In this document: piece by piece, positions 40,892 to 49,352 of the stretch
Numbering within the stretch: position 1 is the first letter of the stretch
Layout: each line of letters begins with the position of its first letter
Notes under the pieces: model-generated
Told to the model about the DNA's origin: nothing
Databases searched by the model: none
Seen by the model: only the letters and a program-made list of their open reading frames with translations
Made by a program: the position numbers and the translations under genes
Assembly: GCA_001770775.1 (NCBI GenBank)
Contig: MESA01000011.1
Location: forward strand, 51,502 to 115,501
DNA length: 64,000 nucleotides
From: Burkholderiales bacterium RIFCSPHIGHO2_12_FULL_63_20
GTDB taxonomy: Bacteria; Pseudomonadota; Gammaproteobacteria; Burkholderiales; Burkholderiaceae_C
Direction: 5' to 3'

Positions 40892-42580
40892 ATGTCGGAC
40901 CGCCACTTCGCCCACTGGCCGCGCAACCTGCCGCGCCACCTCACGATCCCGGCCACCAACCTGTATCGCAACGTCGAGTTTTCGGCCATTCGCTACCCGG
41001 ACAAGGCCGCCCTGGTCTTCTACGACGGCATCACGACCTACCGTGAGTTCGACGAGCAGATCCAGCGCCTGGCCGGCTATCTGCAGCAGGACTGCGGCGT
41101 GGCGCGCGGCGACCGCGTGCTGCTCTACATGCAGAACAGCCCGCAGTTCGTCATCGCCTACTACGCCATCTTGCGGGCCGATGCCGTGGTGGTGCCGGTC
41201 AACCCGATGAACATGACCGAGGAGCTGCGCCACTATGTGAGCGATGCCGATGCCCGCGTCATCATCGCCCCGCAAGACCTGTACAAGCAGGTGCAGCCGC
41301 TGCTGGCGGAAGGACAGGCTCAGGCCACGAGCCAGAGCGATGCACCCGGTCTGCGTCATGCCATCGTGGCCGCCTACAGCGACTACCTGCCCGCCGAGAC
41401 CGACCTGCGCGTGCCCGCTTTCGTGAGCGAGCCGCGCCAGGCGATCGACGACGCCGGTGTGACGCTGTGGACGGATGCGCTGGCCGCCGCCTGCCAGCCC
41501 GGCCCTTTGAGCACCGGCCCCGACGACCTGGCCGTGATGCCCTACACCTCGGGCACCACCGGCCACCCCAAGGGCTGCATGCACACGCACCGCAGCGTCA
41601 TGTACAACACCGTGGCGGGCACACAGTGGATCGGCACACCGCTGGATGGCGTGTCGCTGGCGGTGCTGCCGTTGTTCCACGTCACCGGCATGCAAAACGG
41701 CATGAACGGCACGCTGTTCGTGGGCGCCACCGTGGTGCTGCTGCCGCGCTGGGACCGTGATGCCGCCGCGCAGTTGATCCAGCGCTACAAGGTCACGGGC
41801 ACGCAGATGATCGTGACCATGGTGGTGGACCTGCTGTCCAACCCGCGCCTGGGCGAGTACGACCTCTCCAGCATCCAGCGCCTGAGTGGCGGCGGGGCGG
41901 CCATGCCCGAAGCGATTGCCACCAAGCTCAAGGAAGTCTGCAACCTGGACTACCTGGAAGGCTACGGCATGTCGGAGACCATTGCCCCCACGCACATCAA
42001 CCCGCTGGAGCGGCCGATGAAGCAGTGCCTGGGCATTCCCATCTTCGACACGGACGCCCGCGTGATCGACCCGATCACCTTGGCGGAGCTGCCTCCCGGT
42101 GAGGTGGGCGAGATCATCGTGCACGGCCCGCAGGTCATGCAGGGCTACTGGAAGAACCCCGCGGCCACCGAGTCCAGCTTTCTGACGATCGACGGCAAGC
42201 GCTTCCTGCGCACGGGCGACCTGGCCCGCACAGACGAACACGGCTACTTCTTCATGGTCGACCGCCTCAAGCGCATGATCAATGCGTCGGGTTTCAAGGT
42301 GTGGCCGGCTGAAGTGGAAGCGCTGATGTACGCCCACCCGGCCATCCAGGAGGTGTGCGTGATCGCGGCCAAGGACGAGCGGCGCGGCGAAACGGTGAAG
42401 GCCGTGGTGGTACTCAAGCCGGCGTTCCGCGGTCAGGTCAGCGAGCAGGAGATCGTGGACTGGGCGCACGACCACATGGCCGCCTACAAGAGCCCGCGCA
42501 TCGTCAGCTTTGCCGAGTCCCTGCCCAAGTCAGGAGCGGGCAAGGTGATGTGGCGGGAGCTGCAGGCGCAGGAGGCCTGA
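40892..42580 (+). CDS. AMP-dependent acyl-CoA ligase
   Basis: 562-aa ANL-superfamily ligase with the P-loop YTSGTTGHPKGCMHTH, GYGMSET and the C-terminal RTGDLARTDEHGYFFMVDRLKRMINASGFKVWPAEVE hinge plus the catalytic Lys in KSGAGKVMWRE. It activates a fatty or hydroxy/oxo acid for the operon. Its ATG is 5 bases after the dehydrogenase stop; the long open frame starting at 40505 is out of homology. Last gene of the operon. Confidence 0.92.
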   Translation: MSDRHFAHWPRNLPRHLTIPATNLYRNVEFSAIRYPDKAALVFYDGITTYREFDEQIQRLAGYLQQDCGVARGDRVLLYMQNSPQFVIAYYAILRADAVVVPVNPMNMTEELRHYVSDADARVIIAPQDLYKQVQPLLAEGQAQATSQSDAPGLRHAIVAAYSDYLPAETDLRVPAFVSEPRQAIDDAGVTLWTDALAAACQPGPLSTGPDDLAVMPYTSGTTGHPKGCMHTHRSVMYNTVAGTQWIGTPLDGVSLAVLPLFHVTGMQNGMNGTLFVGATVVLLPRWDRDAAAQLIQRYKVTGTQMIVTMVVDLLSNPRLGEYDLSSIQRLSGGGAAMPEAIATKLKEVCNLDYLEGYGMSETIAPTHINPLERPMKQCLGIPIFDTDARVIDPITLAELPPGEVGEIIVHGPQVMQGYWKNPAATESSFLTIDGKRFLRTGDLARTDEHGYFFMVDRLKRMINASGFKVWPAEVEALMYAHPAIQEVCVIAAKDERRGETVKAVVVLKPAFRGQVSEQEIVDWAHDHMAAYKSPRIVSFAESLPKSGAGKVMWRELQAQEA

Positions 42581-42603
42581 GGCCAGGGAGGCGGGATCGG
42601 CTG

Positions 42604-42620
42604 GAGGGCGGATCGCCCTC
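42604..42620 (+). terminator. Hairpin after the acyl-CoA ligase gene
   Basis: GAGGGCG-GAT-CGCCCTC is a perfect 7-bp stem with a 3-base loop, 24 bases past the stop. No T-run follows, so it may stabilise the mRNA end or assist Rho rather than act as an intrinsic terminator. Confidence 0.4.
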
Positions 42621-42690
42621 ACCATGACCTGGAACATTGGCAAGGCTTGCATGTTGCAGTAAGGTGAACAGTCAACCGCTCTGGAGCGTC

Positions 42691-43176
42691 ATGCCCATGA
42701 AACCGCACCTCCTCATTGCCCTGACCGTGTTGGGGCTGGCCGCTGCTGGCCCCTCTCTGGCCGCGCGCAACGCGCACGACCATGGCCATGATGCGGCAAT
42801 GGTCACGCTGCAACTCAATGCCGGCCAAAAGTGGGAAACCGATGCCCCGCTGCGCGCGGGCATGGGCGAAATCCGTCAGTCGATGGCGGCCTCACTGCCG
42901 GCGATCCACGCCAACAACATGTCGACCAAGGCCTACGATGGGCTGGCGAAGAAAGTGCAAAGCGCGGTCGGCCAGATCGTGGCCAACTGCAAACTGCCGC
43001 CCGCCGCCGACGCCCAGTTGCACATCGTCATCGCCGACCTGCTGGTGGGCGCCGATCAAATGGCTGGCAAGGTGAAGGGGGCCCCACGCGTGAACGGGGC
43101 CGTCAAGGTGATCGGCGCACTCAAGGCCTACGGCGAGCATTTCGCCGATGCGGGCTTCCAGCCCATCGAACACTGA
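42691..43176 (+). CDS. Secreted hypothetical protein with His-rich N-terminus
   Basis: 161-aa exported protein. After a signal peptide (to about residue 24, ending SLAA) the mature N-terminus is RNAHDHGHD, a possible metal-binding stretch. The rest is mostly helical with one Cys (NCKLPP). Two start codons, 42691 and 42697, fit; GGAG at 42683 favours the second slightly. No function is known to me. It stands alone between the ligase operon and the accessory island. Confidence 0.65.
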   Translation: MPMKPHLLIALTVLGLAAAGPSLAARNAHDHGHDAAMVTLQLNAGQKWETDAPLRAGMGEIRQSMAASLPAIHANNMSTKAYDGLAKKVQSAVGQIVANCKLPPAADAQLHIVIADLLVGADQMAGKVKGAPRVNGAVKVIGALKAYGEHFADAGFQPIEH

Positions 43177-43216
43177 GCCCCCGCGACAGCTTGCTCCCCC
43201 TCACAGGCTGCAGGCG

Positions 43217-43609
43217 CTACTCGGATGTCTTGCCATCAAAGTGCTCGGTGTCGGCCTCGGCCTCTGCCCGCGTGCGGTGGACCACGCCGTCGCGGTGGTT
43301 CGGAGGCGCATAAAGCGTGTACAGCTTGAGAGACTCCGTGCCCGTGTTGATGATGTTGTGCGTCGCACCTGCGGGAACGACCACCGCGTAGCCGGCCTGC
43401 ACCGGCGTGCGAATGCCATCCAGCACCACCTCGCCGCTGCCTTGCTCAACCCGGAAGAACTGGTCGAGCTTGTGAACTTCTGCGCCGATCTCTTCATTGG
43501 GCTTCAATGCCATGACGACGAGTTGGCAGTGCTTGGCGGTGTAGAGCACCTGACGGAAGTTGTCGTTCCGAATGGCGATGGCTTCGATGTCCTGTACGTA
43601 ACCCTTCAT
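43217..43609 (-). CDS. Single-domain cupin protein
   Basis: 130-aa cupin. Motif 1 is GAEVHKLDQFFRVEQGSGEV and motif 2 is PAGATHNIINTG, giving a possible metal site with His and Glu. The ATG at 43609 (MKGYVQDIEAIAIRN) has GGGAGGGG upstream; the longer frame is unsupported. Small cupins of this type are seen near many metabolic genes and the substrate is unknown. It lies at the left edge of the lower-GC region. Confidence 0.85.
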   Translation of the reverse strand: MKGYVQDIEAIAIRNDNFRQVLYTAKHCQLVVMALKPNEEIGAEVHKLDQFFRVEQGSGEVVLDGIRTPVQAGYAVVVPAGATHNIINTGTESLKLYTLYAPPNHRDGVVHRTRAEAEADTEHFDGKTSE

Positions 43610-44177
43610 GGCCCCTCCCGTTTGATGTTTGCCGCTGCAACACTGCAGCCTGGGCAGTTGTTTGGTGCGGCAAAGTGCCCGCCAGTTCACAACAATGCAA
43701 TTGGATGATGGGCGTGTCGATCACGCTCGTATGTGCGTCAGCGAACGTAGGCCGTTGGCGACGGCGGGTTGGTTGAGATCCGGCGAGCTCGCATGCTTGC
43801 AAACTTGTGACCGTGATCGGCAAGTACGACCGACGGCCATCTCCAATTCTCAGCGGCTCGATGGCCGCGGCGAACGTCAAGTTCTGGCGGTAGCGATGAC
43901 GGGACGGGTCTGCCGAGGCTGGAGACGGCTGCCAGCCTGGAGCCGTCCTTGCATGACGTGACGGTCGGCAGTTATGCAGCGGTTGCGGACCTCGTGCGCG
44001 GAGAAACGATGGGCCGCTTGCGTCAGCAACAGCGGTCACTCGACGGTTTTGCGTGAAAAGCTCCTCCACGCAATCACGGTTGACGCATGAAGCTACAGCC
44101 CTCTGGGCATACATAGTCAAGAGAGTTCCCTTGAGTCGCTTTAACCAGCAATCAACTAAATCACCAGGAGCACCACA
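43610..44177. other. Long intergenic stretch, no gene recognised
   Basis: 568 bases at the left flank of the accessory island. Open frames on either strand (for example the plus-strand one near 43629-43961) have irregular codon use and no recognisable protein. The last 60 bases include AGGAG, the ribosome-binding site of the next gene. I see no tRNA, integrase remnant or repeat. It may be decayed DNA left by insertion of the island. Confidence 0.5.
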
Positions 44178-44534
44178 ATGTTTTTGTCTACCTTCATCTT
44201 TGCCAAGAACCAGTTTGATGATGAGTTTCATCGGCTGGACCAAGCTATCGCTGAAGCAGCGCGCGACATCCCCGGCTACTTAGGCGAGGAGACTTGGGAG
44301 AACAACTCCACGGGTCTTGTGTCCAACGTCTACTATTGGGAATCCCTTGAAGCCTTAAAGGCCCTCATGAAGCATCCAACGCATTTGGAAGCCAAGGCAA
44401 AGCAGGGACAGTGGCTGAATGGCTATCAAGTGGTAATAGCAGAGGTCCTTAGGGTATACGGGGATTCAAAATTGAAGGGCCTCCTGCCGGTGTCAAACCC
44501 ATACAGCTCGGATCGATGGGAAGCTGGGTCCTAA
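44178..44534 (+). CDS. Antibiotic biosynthesis monooxygenase (ABM)-like small protein
   Basis: 118-aa ferredoxin-like fold protein resembling the ABM family: FLSTFIFAK at the N-terminus, YLGEETWEN and SNVYYWESLEALKALMKHPTHLEAK are typical. Such proteins are small oxygenases or, often, of unknown activity. AGGAG lies 8 bases before the ATG. It is convergent with the amidase gene and has the lower-GC codon style of the island. Confidence 0.7.
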   Translation: MFLSTFIFAKNQFDDEFHRLDQAIAEAARDIPGYLGEETWENNSTGLVSNVYYWESLEALKALMKHPTHLEAKAKQGQWLNGYQVVIAEVLRVYGDSKLKGLLPVSNPYSSDRWEAGS

Positions 44535-44624
44535 ACCTTGCCCCACCTTGGCATTTTGACCGACTTGCAAATTTGCAGCCACAGGAGGGAACAATCAAGC
44601 GCCCTTCCATGCCAGCAAACCTGG

Positions 44625-45974
44625 CTACCCGGTGAACATCTCAGCGACCTGAAGCAAACGCATGTCGTCGGCACGGCGGCCCACAAACATGATGCCCGAT
44701 GGCAGACCATCAGGCCGGAAGCCGTTCGGAACGGAGACGGCGGGGATGCTCAGGAACGGCGCGAAATTTGTGTAGGCACCGAGACTGCTCGAGCCATAGG
44801 CCGGGTCTTTCCTGACCACCTCCCGGGTATGTATCGTGGGTGCTGTTGGAAGACACAGTACGTCCACCCTCGACCACACATCAAGTTCGATTGTTCTTTC
44901 AAGTTCCTTGATGCGATGCATCATCTCAAAAGCATCGATTGCCGAAAACTTGACGGCATTGGCAATTGCGTCTCTCACGACGGGTGTGTAGCTGGCCTCA
45001 GGATGGCTAGCGATGAAGTCACCAAGCACGGCAGTCCGCTCTGCCATGGACGGCCCGAAGTACGTCATATCCGAGATTTCCTTGAACGGCGCGTAGTCGA
45101 TAAGTTCGACTCGGTAGCCAAGCGCCCTCAGTCGCGCTACGCCCCGCTCATAGGCCGAGCGGGCGTGAGCGTCACCAAGGAAAAACTCGTCTCGGGATTC
45201 GATAACGCCAAAGGAAGGTGCCGTGAATGCATCTGAGCGGCTTGGCAGTTCAACCGAGAAAGGGTCCTCAACATCAAAACCAACGGCCACCTCCAGAACG
45301 CGTCGGACGTCGTCAGCACAGTTCCCAAACACCGAAATCGTGTCAAGTGATTTGGCGCAAGGAACAACACCTGATGCACTGAGAAGGCCTCCCGATGGGC
45401 GAAAGCCCAAGATGTTGTTGAAACCTGCAGGAATGCGCCCCGAACCCGCAGTGTCCGTCCCAAGGGAAAACTGGACAATGCCGCAAGACACCGCCACAGC
45501 CGAGCCGGAGCTTGAACCACCAGAAATGTGGTCAGGGCTGTAGGGATTGATAGGACTGCCATAAACCGAACGCATGCCTGTCAACCCCGTTGCGAACTGG
45601 TCCAAATTGCATTTTCCGACCAGCATGCCGCCGGCGGCGAGTAGGCGCTCAACCACAAAAGCATTTTTCTCGGGGGTGTAGGCGTACTGGGGGCAACCGG
45701 CAGTCGTGGGCATGCCTGCCACGTCAATATTGTCTTTCACGGCAAACGGCACACCATAAAGCGGCAAGCGCGCTCGCTCTACTTCCGTCAGGGCGGCAAG
45801 CTCATTGGCTCGCTGGCGCAGGGCTTGCGGGGTTACCGTGAATATGAAGATGGGATTCTCGCGCTGGCTCTCCAGCCGATGAAGCACCTCGTCGACGATG
45901 GTCAAGGGGTGCAACTCGCCGGTCACCGTCTTTTGAATCAGCCCGCGAATGTGTGGCTCTATGCTGATGTGCAT
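44625..45974 (-). CDS. Amidase, allophanate hydrolase (AtzF)-type amidase domain only
   Basis: 449-aa amidase-signature enzyme with the triad K80 (FAVKDNIDVAG), S154 in GGSSSGSA and nucleophile S178 in DTAGSGRIP, the same spacing as K91/S165/S189 of AtzF. Segments such as GKCNLDQFATGL and YSPDHISGGSSSGSAVAV resemble allophanate hydrolase. AtzF has about 600 residues with a C-terminal decarboxylase-like domain; this protein stops right after the amidase domain. Allophanate is the probable substrate, a general amide the alternative. It is the last gene of the operon, 81 bases behind cbtA. Confidence 0.85.
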   Translation of the reverse strand: MHISIEPHIRGLIQKTVTGELHPLTIVDEVLHRLESQRENPIFIFTVTPQALRQRANELAALTEVERARLPLYGVPFAVKDNIDVAGMPTTAGCPQYAYTPEKNAFVVERLLAAGGMLVGKCNLDQFATGLTGMRSVYGSPINPYSPDHISGGSSSGSAVAVSCGIVQFSLGTDTAGSGRIPAGFNNILGFRPSGGLLSASGVVPCAKSLDTISVFGNCADDVRRVLEVAVGFDVEDPFSVELPSRSDAFTAPSFGVIESRDEFFLGDAHARSAYERGVARLRALGYRVELIDYAPFKEISDMTYFGPSMAERTAVLGDFIASHPEASYTPVVRDAIANAVKFSAIDAFEMMHRIKELERTIELDVWSRVDVLCLPTAPTIHTREVVRKDPAYGSSSLGAYTNFAPFLSIPAVSVPNGFRPDGLPSGIMFVGRRADDMRLLQVAEMFTG

Positions 45975-46055
45975 GTGTACTCTCTGTGGTTAAAGACGAG
46001 TTGACTCGCACCGGGTGTTTCACCGGTGTGAACTGAATTGATGAAAACCGCTGCG

Positions 46056-46760
46056 CTATGCGTATGGCGGTATGCGGGCTTGTAGAAATCCGACCGCCGC
46101 GCCTAACGACAGCCAAAGCACTGCCGTCATGGCAAATGAGGCGAGCACAAACGGTGTGGTCAGGTAAGCCAGCTCGGGCAGGGGCCCCGTGCCAGGAAGC
46201 CAAAACCGCAGGATGTGAGGCAGAGCTATCAGGGCAAGCGATGTCGTCAAGAGCGCCACTTTGCGACGTCTGACGCCTTGGATGGCCGAGAAGGAGGCCC
46301 CCAATGTGCCGAATGCTGTCAGAAGCCACCACAACTGCCTCATGTGCACGTCATAGGATGGCATCCCAGGCGGTTGTGGAGGTATTCCTAGCCCAGGGGC
46401 CAATTGAAAAGAAAGGAATCCAATCGCGCCAAGGGTCAAGCCAGCCCGCCACCCCTGTTTGCGGCACAGTGCAAGTACGCCACTGAGCATCAGTCCATAG
46501 CCCATGGCGGTGCAGATCACGGCTACAGCGGTCGATATCTTTCGCACGATGGGGTCGCCGGGCGGCTCTTCGTCTGATCCGTGCGTGTGTTCATGTTCCC
46601 CGTGGTCATGGTCAGAGACGGCCTCGCGCTCCGGCTGTGCAGCTTCTGCGGCCTCTGCCAACACAATCATGGGTTGAAGGACTGTGCCTTGCACCAACGA
46701 TGCCGCTGAGCCGGCCATCGCGCCACCGAGGATTCCAATGAGGAGAATTCGAGTCAGCAT
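46056..46760 (-). CDS. cbtA: Cobalt transporter subunit CbtA
   Basis: 234-aa membrane protein with about six hydrophobic helices and a His-rich loop after the first (DHDHGEHEHTHG, around residues 49-60). This is the CbtA family, a predicted cobalt importer that usually pairs with CbtB. The ATG at 46760 (MLTRILLIGILGGAMAG) lies 7 bases behind cbtB. In a nitrile hydratase operon it would supply Co(III) for the alpha-subunit site. Usually these genes follow a cobalamin riboswitch; none is here. Confidence 0.85.
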   Translation of the reverse strand: MLTRILLIGILGGAMAGSAASLVQGTVLQPMIVLAEAAEAAQPEREAVSDHDHGEHEHTHGSDEEPPGDPIVRKISTAVAVICTAMGYGLMLSGVLALCRKQGWRAGLTLGAIGFLSFQLAPGLGIPPQPPGMPSYDVHMRQLWWLLTAFGTLGASFSAIQGVRRRKVALLTTSLALIALPHILRFWLPGTGPLPELAYLTTPFVLASFAMTAVLWLSLGAAVGFLQARIPPYA

Positions 46761-46767
46761 GGCCGCC

Positions 46768-46962
46768 TCAATGACAGATGAGGCCAACTGAATGTCGGGC
46801 GTCGTGTGCACTGCCATGCAGGGTGCCGGGCGCAAAGCCGACGCCATACACAATCAACATCCCCAGAAGCACTGAGATGGCAGCGCTTACCCATCGAGAA
46901 CGGACACTGCTGGCTTCGCCAGGTACCCCAGCTTCCGTGAACTCAACATGGTTGTTCATCAC
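46768..46962 (-). CDS. cbtB: Cobalt transporter subunit CbtB
   Basis: 64-aa protein with one transmembrane helix (about 28-45) and the C-terminal CbtB signature HGSAHDARHSVGLICH, thought to bind cobalt. Its start overlaps the stop of the hydrolase gene in ATGA. The small size and position next to CbtA are standard. Confidence 0.85.
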   Translation of the reverse strand: MMNNHVEFTEAGVPGEASSVRSRWVSAAISVLLGMLIVYGVGFAPGTLHGSAHDARHSVGLICH

Positions 46963-47663
46963 TCCCCTCCTTTGGCTTCGAAATGACTGGAGAGCACATC
47001 CATCAATGCATGGCTGTCGGCCACGGCGGCGATGTAGCCACCCTCCACTTGGAGAAGCTCCAATGCGATGTCATGCATGCGCTGCTCCGGTTCTGCACAG
47101 CAGTCGGCCAGGACCAGCACATGGAAGCCGCGGTCTGAGGCCTCACGTGCCGTTGTCGAGACGCACACGCCCGTGGTGACACCTACCAGAATCACCTGGT
47201 CGATGCCCTGCACGCGAAGACGGTGCTCAAGCTCGGTTGCGTAGAAGGCGCCCGTGCCAACTTTGTCAATCACCGTCTCACCCGGCCCTGGTGCTAGCTC
47301 AGCAATGATGTCCCAGCCCACCTCTCCTCGAATGAGCAGTCGTCCCAAGGCGCCCTTCGAGCCAATCTCCGCTCCCGCTCTTCGCGTCTTGGCACGCTTG
47401 CTTGCTGGTAGGTCACCAAGGTCGGGGTGGTGACCTTCCCGCGTGTAGATGACACGCATGCCTGCAGCCCGCGCCGCAGTTCGCAATGAGGCAATCCGAG
47501 GGACCAGCGCTTGGGCCGCACTGACATCCGAGCCGCGGCGTCCCATGTAGCCTTGGGGGTCACAAAAATCCCTCTGCATGTCAATCACCACGAGGACAGC
47601 AGTCTTCGGGTCAAAGTGCCTCTCTACCGGAAACATGTACGGCTGGGCGCTTACCTGTCTCAT
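46959..47663 (-). CDS. Isochorismatase-like cysteine hydrolase, biuret/guanylurea hydrolase-like
   Basis: 234-aa hydrolase with the D-K-C triad: D28 in VIDMQRDFC, K134 in VIDKVGTGAF and C167 in TTGVCVSTT. From memory the stretch YTREGHHPDLGDLPASKR and the GEVGWDII and ELEHRL segments resemble biuret hydrolase (BiuH); guanylurea and triuret hydrolases are relatives. BiuH yields allophanate from biuret, and GuuH removes ammonia from guanylurea. Either product could be used by neighbouring enzymes. It overlaps both neighbours by 4 bases. Substrate assignment needs activity data. Confidence 0.8.
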   Translation of the reverse strand: MRQVSAQPYMFPVERHFDPKTAVLVVIDMQRDFCDPQGYMGRRGSDVSAAQALVPRIASLRTAARAAGMRVIYTREGHHPDLGDLPASKRAKTRRAGAEIGSKGALGRLLIRGEVGWDIIAELAPGPGETVIDKVGTGAFYATELEHRLRVQGIDQVILVGVTTGVCVSTTAREASDRGFHVLVLADCCAEPEQRMHDIALELLQVEGGYIAAVADSHALMDVLSSHFEAKGGE

Positions 47664-48067
47664 CGTGCTTGCTCCACAAAAATGGGTCGAGGCGTATCGC
47701 CAGGATGCTCGTCATGCCTGTGATGGTCATGACCGTGGTGGTCATGGTGGGTGTGGTGGTCATGCTGATGTTGCCGAGAAGCAAAGCGCTCTCTGATGGC
47801 GGCTTCTGCCTCCGCAAGCTTTGTGGGTGAGACGCCCCTGTCTCGCACAAGGTTGGTCAGCGACTCAATCCAACAGTCGTAGTAGGCCGCCTCGTCGCCA
47901 ATACAGCCTCCCTCAGCCTCTTTGGCGCGGATCGAGGTAATCAGGGCCTGCTGAAATTCCCGCAGGTCGAACAGGCCAGATTGCGCTGCGGCATTGACCA
48001 GCGCAAATGCCCGGGCAGCCCATGGCGTGGGAAAGGTTGCTGGTGCCGTTTCGAGAGCAGCATTCAT
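47660..48067 (-). CDS. Nitrile hydratase accessory protein with His-rich tail
   Basis: 135-aa activator, homologous to the N-terminal part of the beta subunit ([44 protein letters not shown]). These proteins deliver cobalt and help oxidise cysteines of the alpha subunit by subunit exchange. The C-terminus carries 13 histidines within residues 100-121, a probable cobalt-binding tail that the classical activators lack to my knowledge. It overlaps the alpha gene by 4 bases. Confidence 0.88.
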   Translation of the reverse strand: MNAALETAPATFPTPWAARAFALVNAAAQSGLFDLREFQQALITSIRAKEAEGGCIGDEAAYYDCWIESLTNLVRDRGVSPTKLAEAEAAIRERFASRQHQHDHHTHHDHHGHDHHRHDEHPGDTPRPIFVEQAR

Positions 48068-48657
48068 AGTGCCACCTTGGCCACGCCAATCATCGCGTCA
48101 CGGCTCACCAACGAAGCTAGTTGTTCTTCCGTAAACGATTCAGTGCCAGCAGGTCTTTCGGGCAACACCAGGTAGCGAATCTCCGAGACGCTGTCCCAGA
48201 CACGAACCTCGACTGCAGGGTCAAGCACGAGCCCCATCTCCGCAAGCAAGCGACGTGGCTCTCGCACCATGCGTGACCGGTACGCGCTGGACTTGTACCA
48301 GGCCGGGGGGACGCCGAGAATGGGCCACGGATAGCATGAGCACAAGGTGCAGACCACCGCGTTGTGAACTGTCGCCGAGTTCTCAACCACATGGAGCTTC
48401 TCGGTCTCAGGCCCGCCCAGGCCCAACTCGGCGCAGGCCGCCAGACCATCCGCCATGAGGCGCGCCTTGAAGTCAGGGTCCATCCAGGCCCGGGCCACAA
48501 CCCGAGCGCCACCTTTTGGCCCGACCTTCTCCTCATAGTGGCGGACAAACTCATCGACTCGCGCCGAGTCAATCACGCCGAGCTCGACGAGCAGGCTTTC
48601 GACCGCCTCGGTCCTAACCGCTTGCCAAGGTTTTTCAGTGTTTGAGTGATTGTCCAT
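48064..48657 (-). CDS. Cobalt-type nitrile hydratase subunit alpha
   Basis: 197-aa catalytic subunit. The metal site VCTLCSCY (C103, C106, S107, C108) is intact; Thr after the first Cys marks the cobalt type, Ser would mark iron. The [13 protein letters not shown] and [21 protein letters not shown] segments are also conserved. It hydrates a nitrile to an amide. The beta-alpha-activator gene order is also that of cobalt-type enzymes of Rhodococcus. The actual nitrile is unknown. Confidence 0.93.
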   Translation of the reverse strand: MDNHSNTEKPWQAVRTEAVESLLVELGVIDSARVDEFVRHYEEKVGPKGGARVVARAWMDPDFKARLMADGLAACAELGLGGPETEKLHVVENSATVHNAVVCTLCSCYPWPILGVPPAWYKSSAYRSRMVREPRRLLAEMGLVLDPAVEVRVWDSVSEIRYLVLPERPAGTESFTEEQLASLVSRDAMIGVAKVAL

Positions 48658-48663
48658 GTCAGT

Positions 48664-49344
48664 TCAGGCTGGTTCAAGGTGGTCTTCGCTCAAGTCGATG
48701 AAGACGTTGGTGTTGGCTTCGGCTTGTGGCCCCCACAGCTCCGTTGCCGGAATGCGCACGCCGTAAACAGGCTGCGGGTGCTCGCCCCGGTAGTGGGCTC
48801 TGGTGTCCGGGAATATCCAGGCTTCGGCGTTGACCCGGTCGACCACGCCGACCTTTCCGCGCGCATAAGCTGTCACCCGGGTATGGCCCTCCGGATGGAG
48901 GTTGCGAACCCGGACGATTTGCCCAACGGAAAAGCGAGGTGTCACGGTCTCTTCATGGCGCCACGCGCCCCATCGAACCTTCCTGTCGTTCGACAAGGGC
49001 CAGGCTCTGGCTCCAGCCGCCGGTGGGGTGAGTCGCTCGGCCCCTTCACTGAGTTCGTCGACTCGCTGCTGGACCTCTTGCACACCCAAAATGTCCTTGC
49101 GGGCCAGCAAACGCTCCATCGCGAAAAGCCAGCGGCCGTAGTACCCAGCCGTCAGGTAGTCGGCGGTCGGCATGAGTTCGATTTCGTGGCGGTGCTCGTC
49201 CAGATTCCAGATTTGTTTTGTATCAAGAACCTGGGTCATGCAAAAGACCCTGCTTTCCCAACGAGAGTGAAACACCGGCTCATCTTTCTCGCGAGCCACC
49301 AAGCCAAAGCCGTGCAGGCCACCCATGTCGTGAATGCCGTTCAT
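48664..49344 (-). CDS. Nitrile hydratase subunit beta
   Basis: 226-aa beta subunit. The N-terminus MNGIHDMGGLHGFG is diagnostic, and the C-terminal SH3-like half has FSVGQIVRVRN and VYGVRIPATELWG. It sits 6 bases before alpha and 8 bases after the ABC ATPase gene, so transporter and enzyme form one transcript. Confidence 0.93.
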   Translation of the reverse strand: MNGIHDMGGLHGFGLVAREKDEPVFHSRWESRVFCMTQVLDTKQIWNLDEHRHEIELMPTADYLTAGYYGRWLFAMERLLARKDILGVQEVQQRVDELSEGAERLTPPAAGARAWPLSNDRKVRWGAWRHEETVTPRFSVGQIVRVRNLHPEGHTRVTAYARGKVGVVDRVNAEAWIFPDTRAHYRGEHPQPVYGVRIPATELWGPQAEANTNVFIDLSEDHLEPA

Positions 49345-49352
49345 GATTGCTT

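Noticed and set aside
46763..46958. Cobalamin riboswitch before cbtBA
   Set aside because: The genes overlap or nearly touch inside the operon, so there is no room for one.
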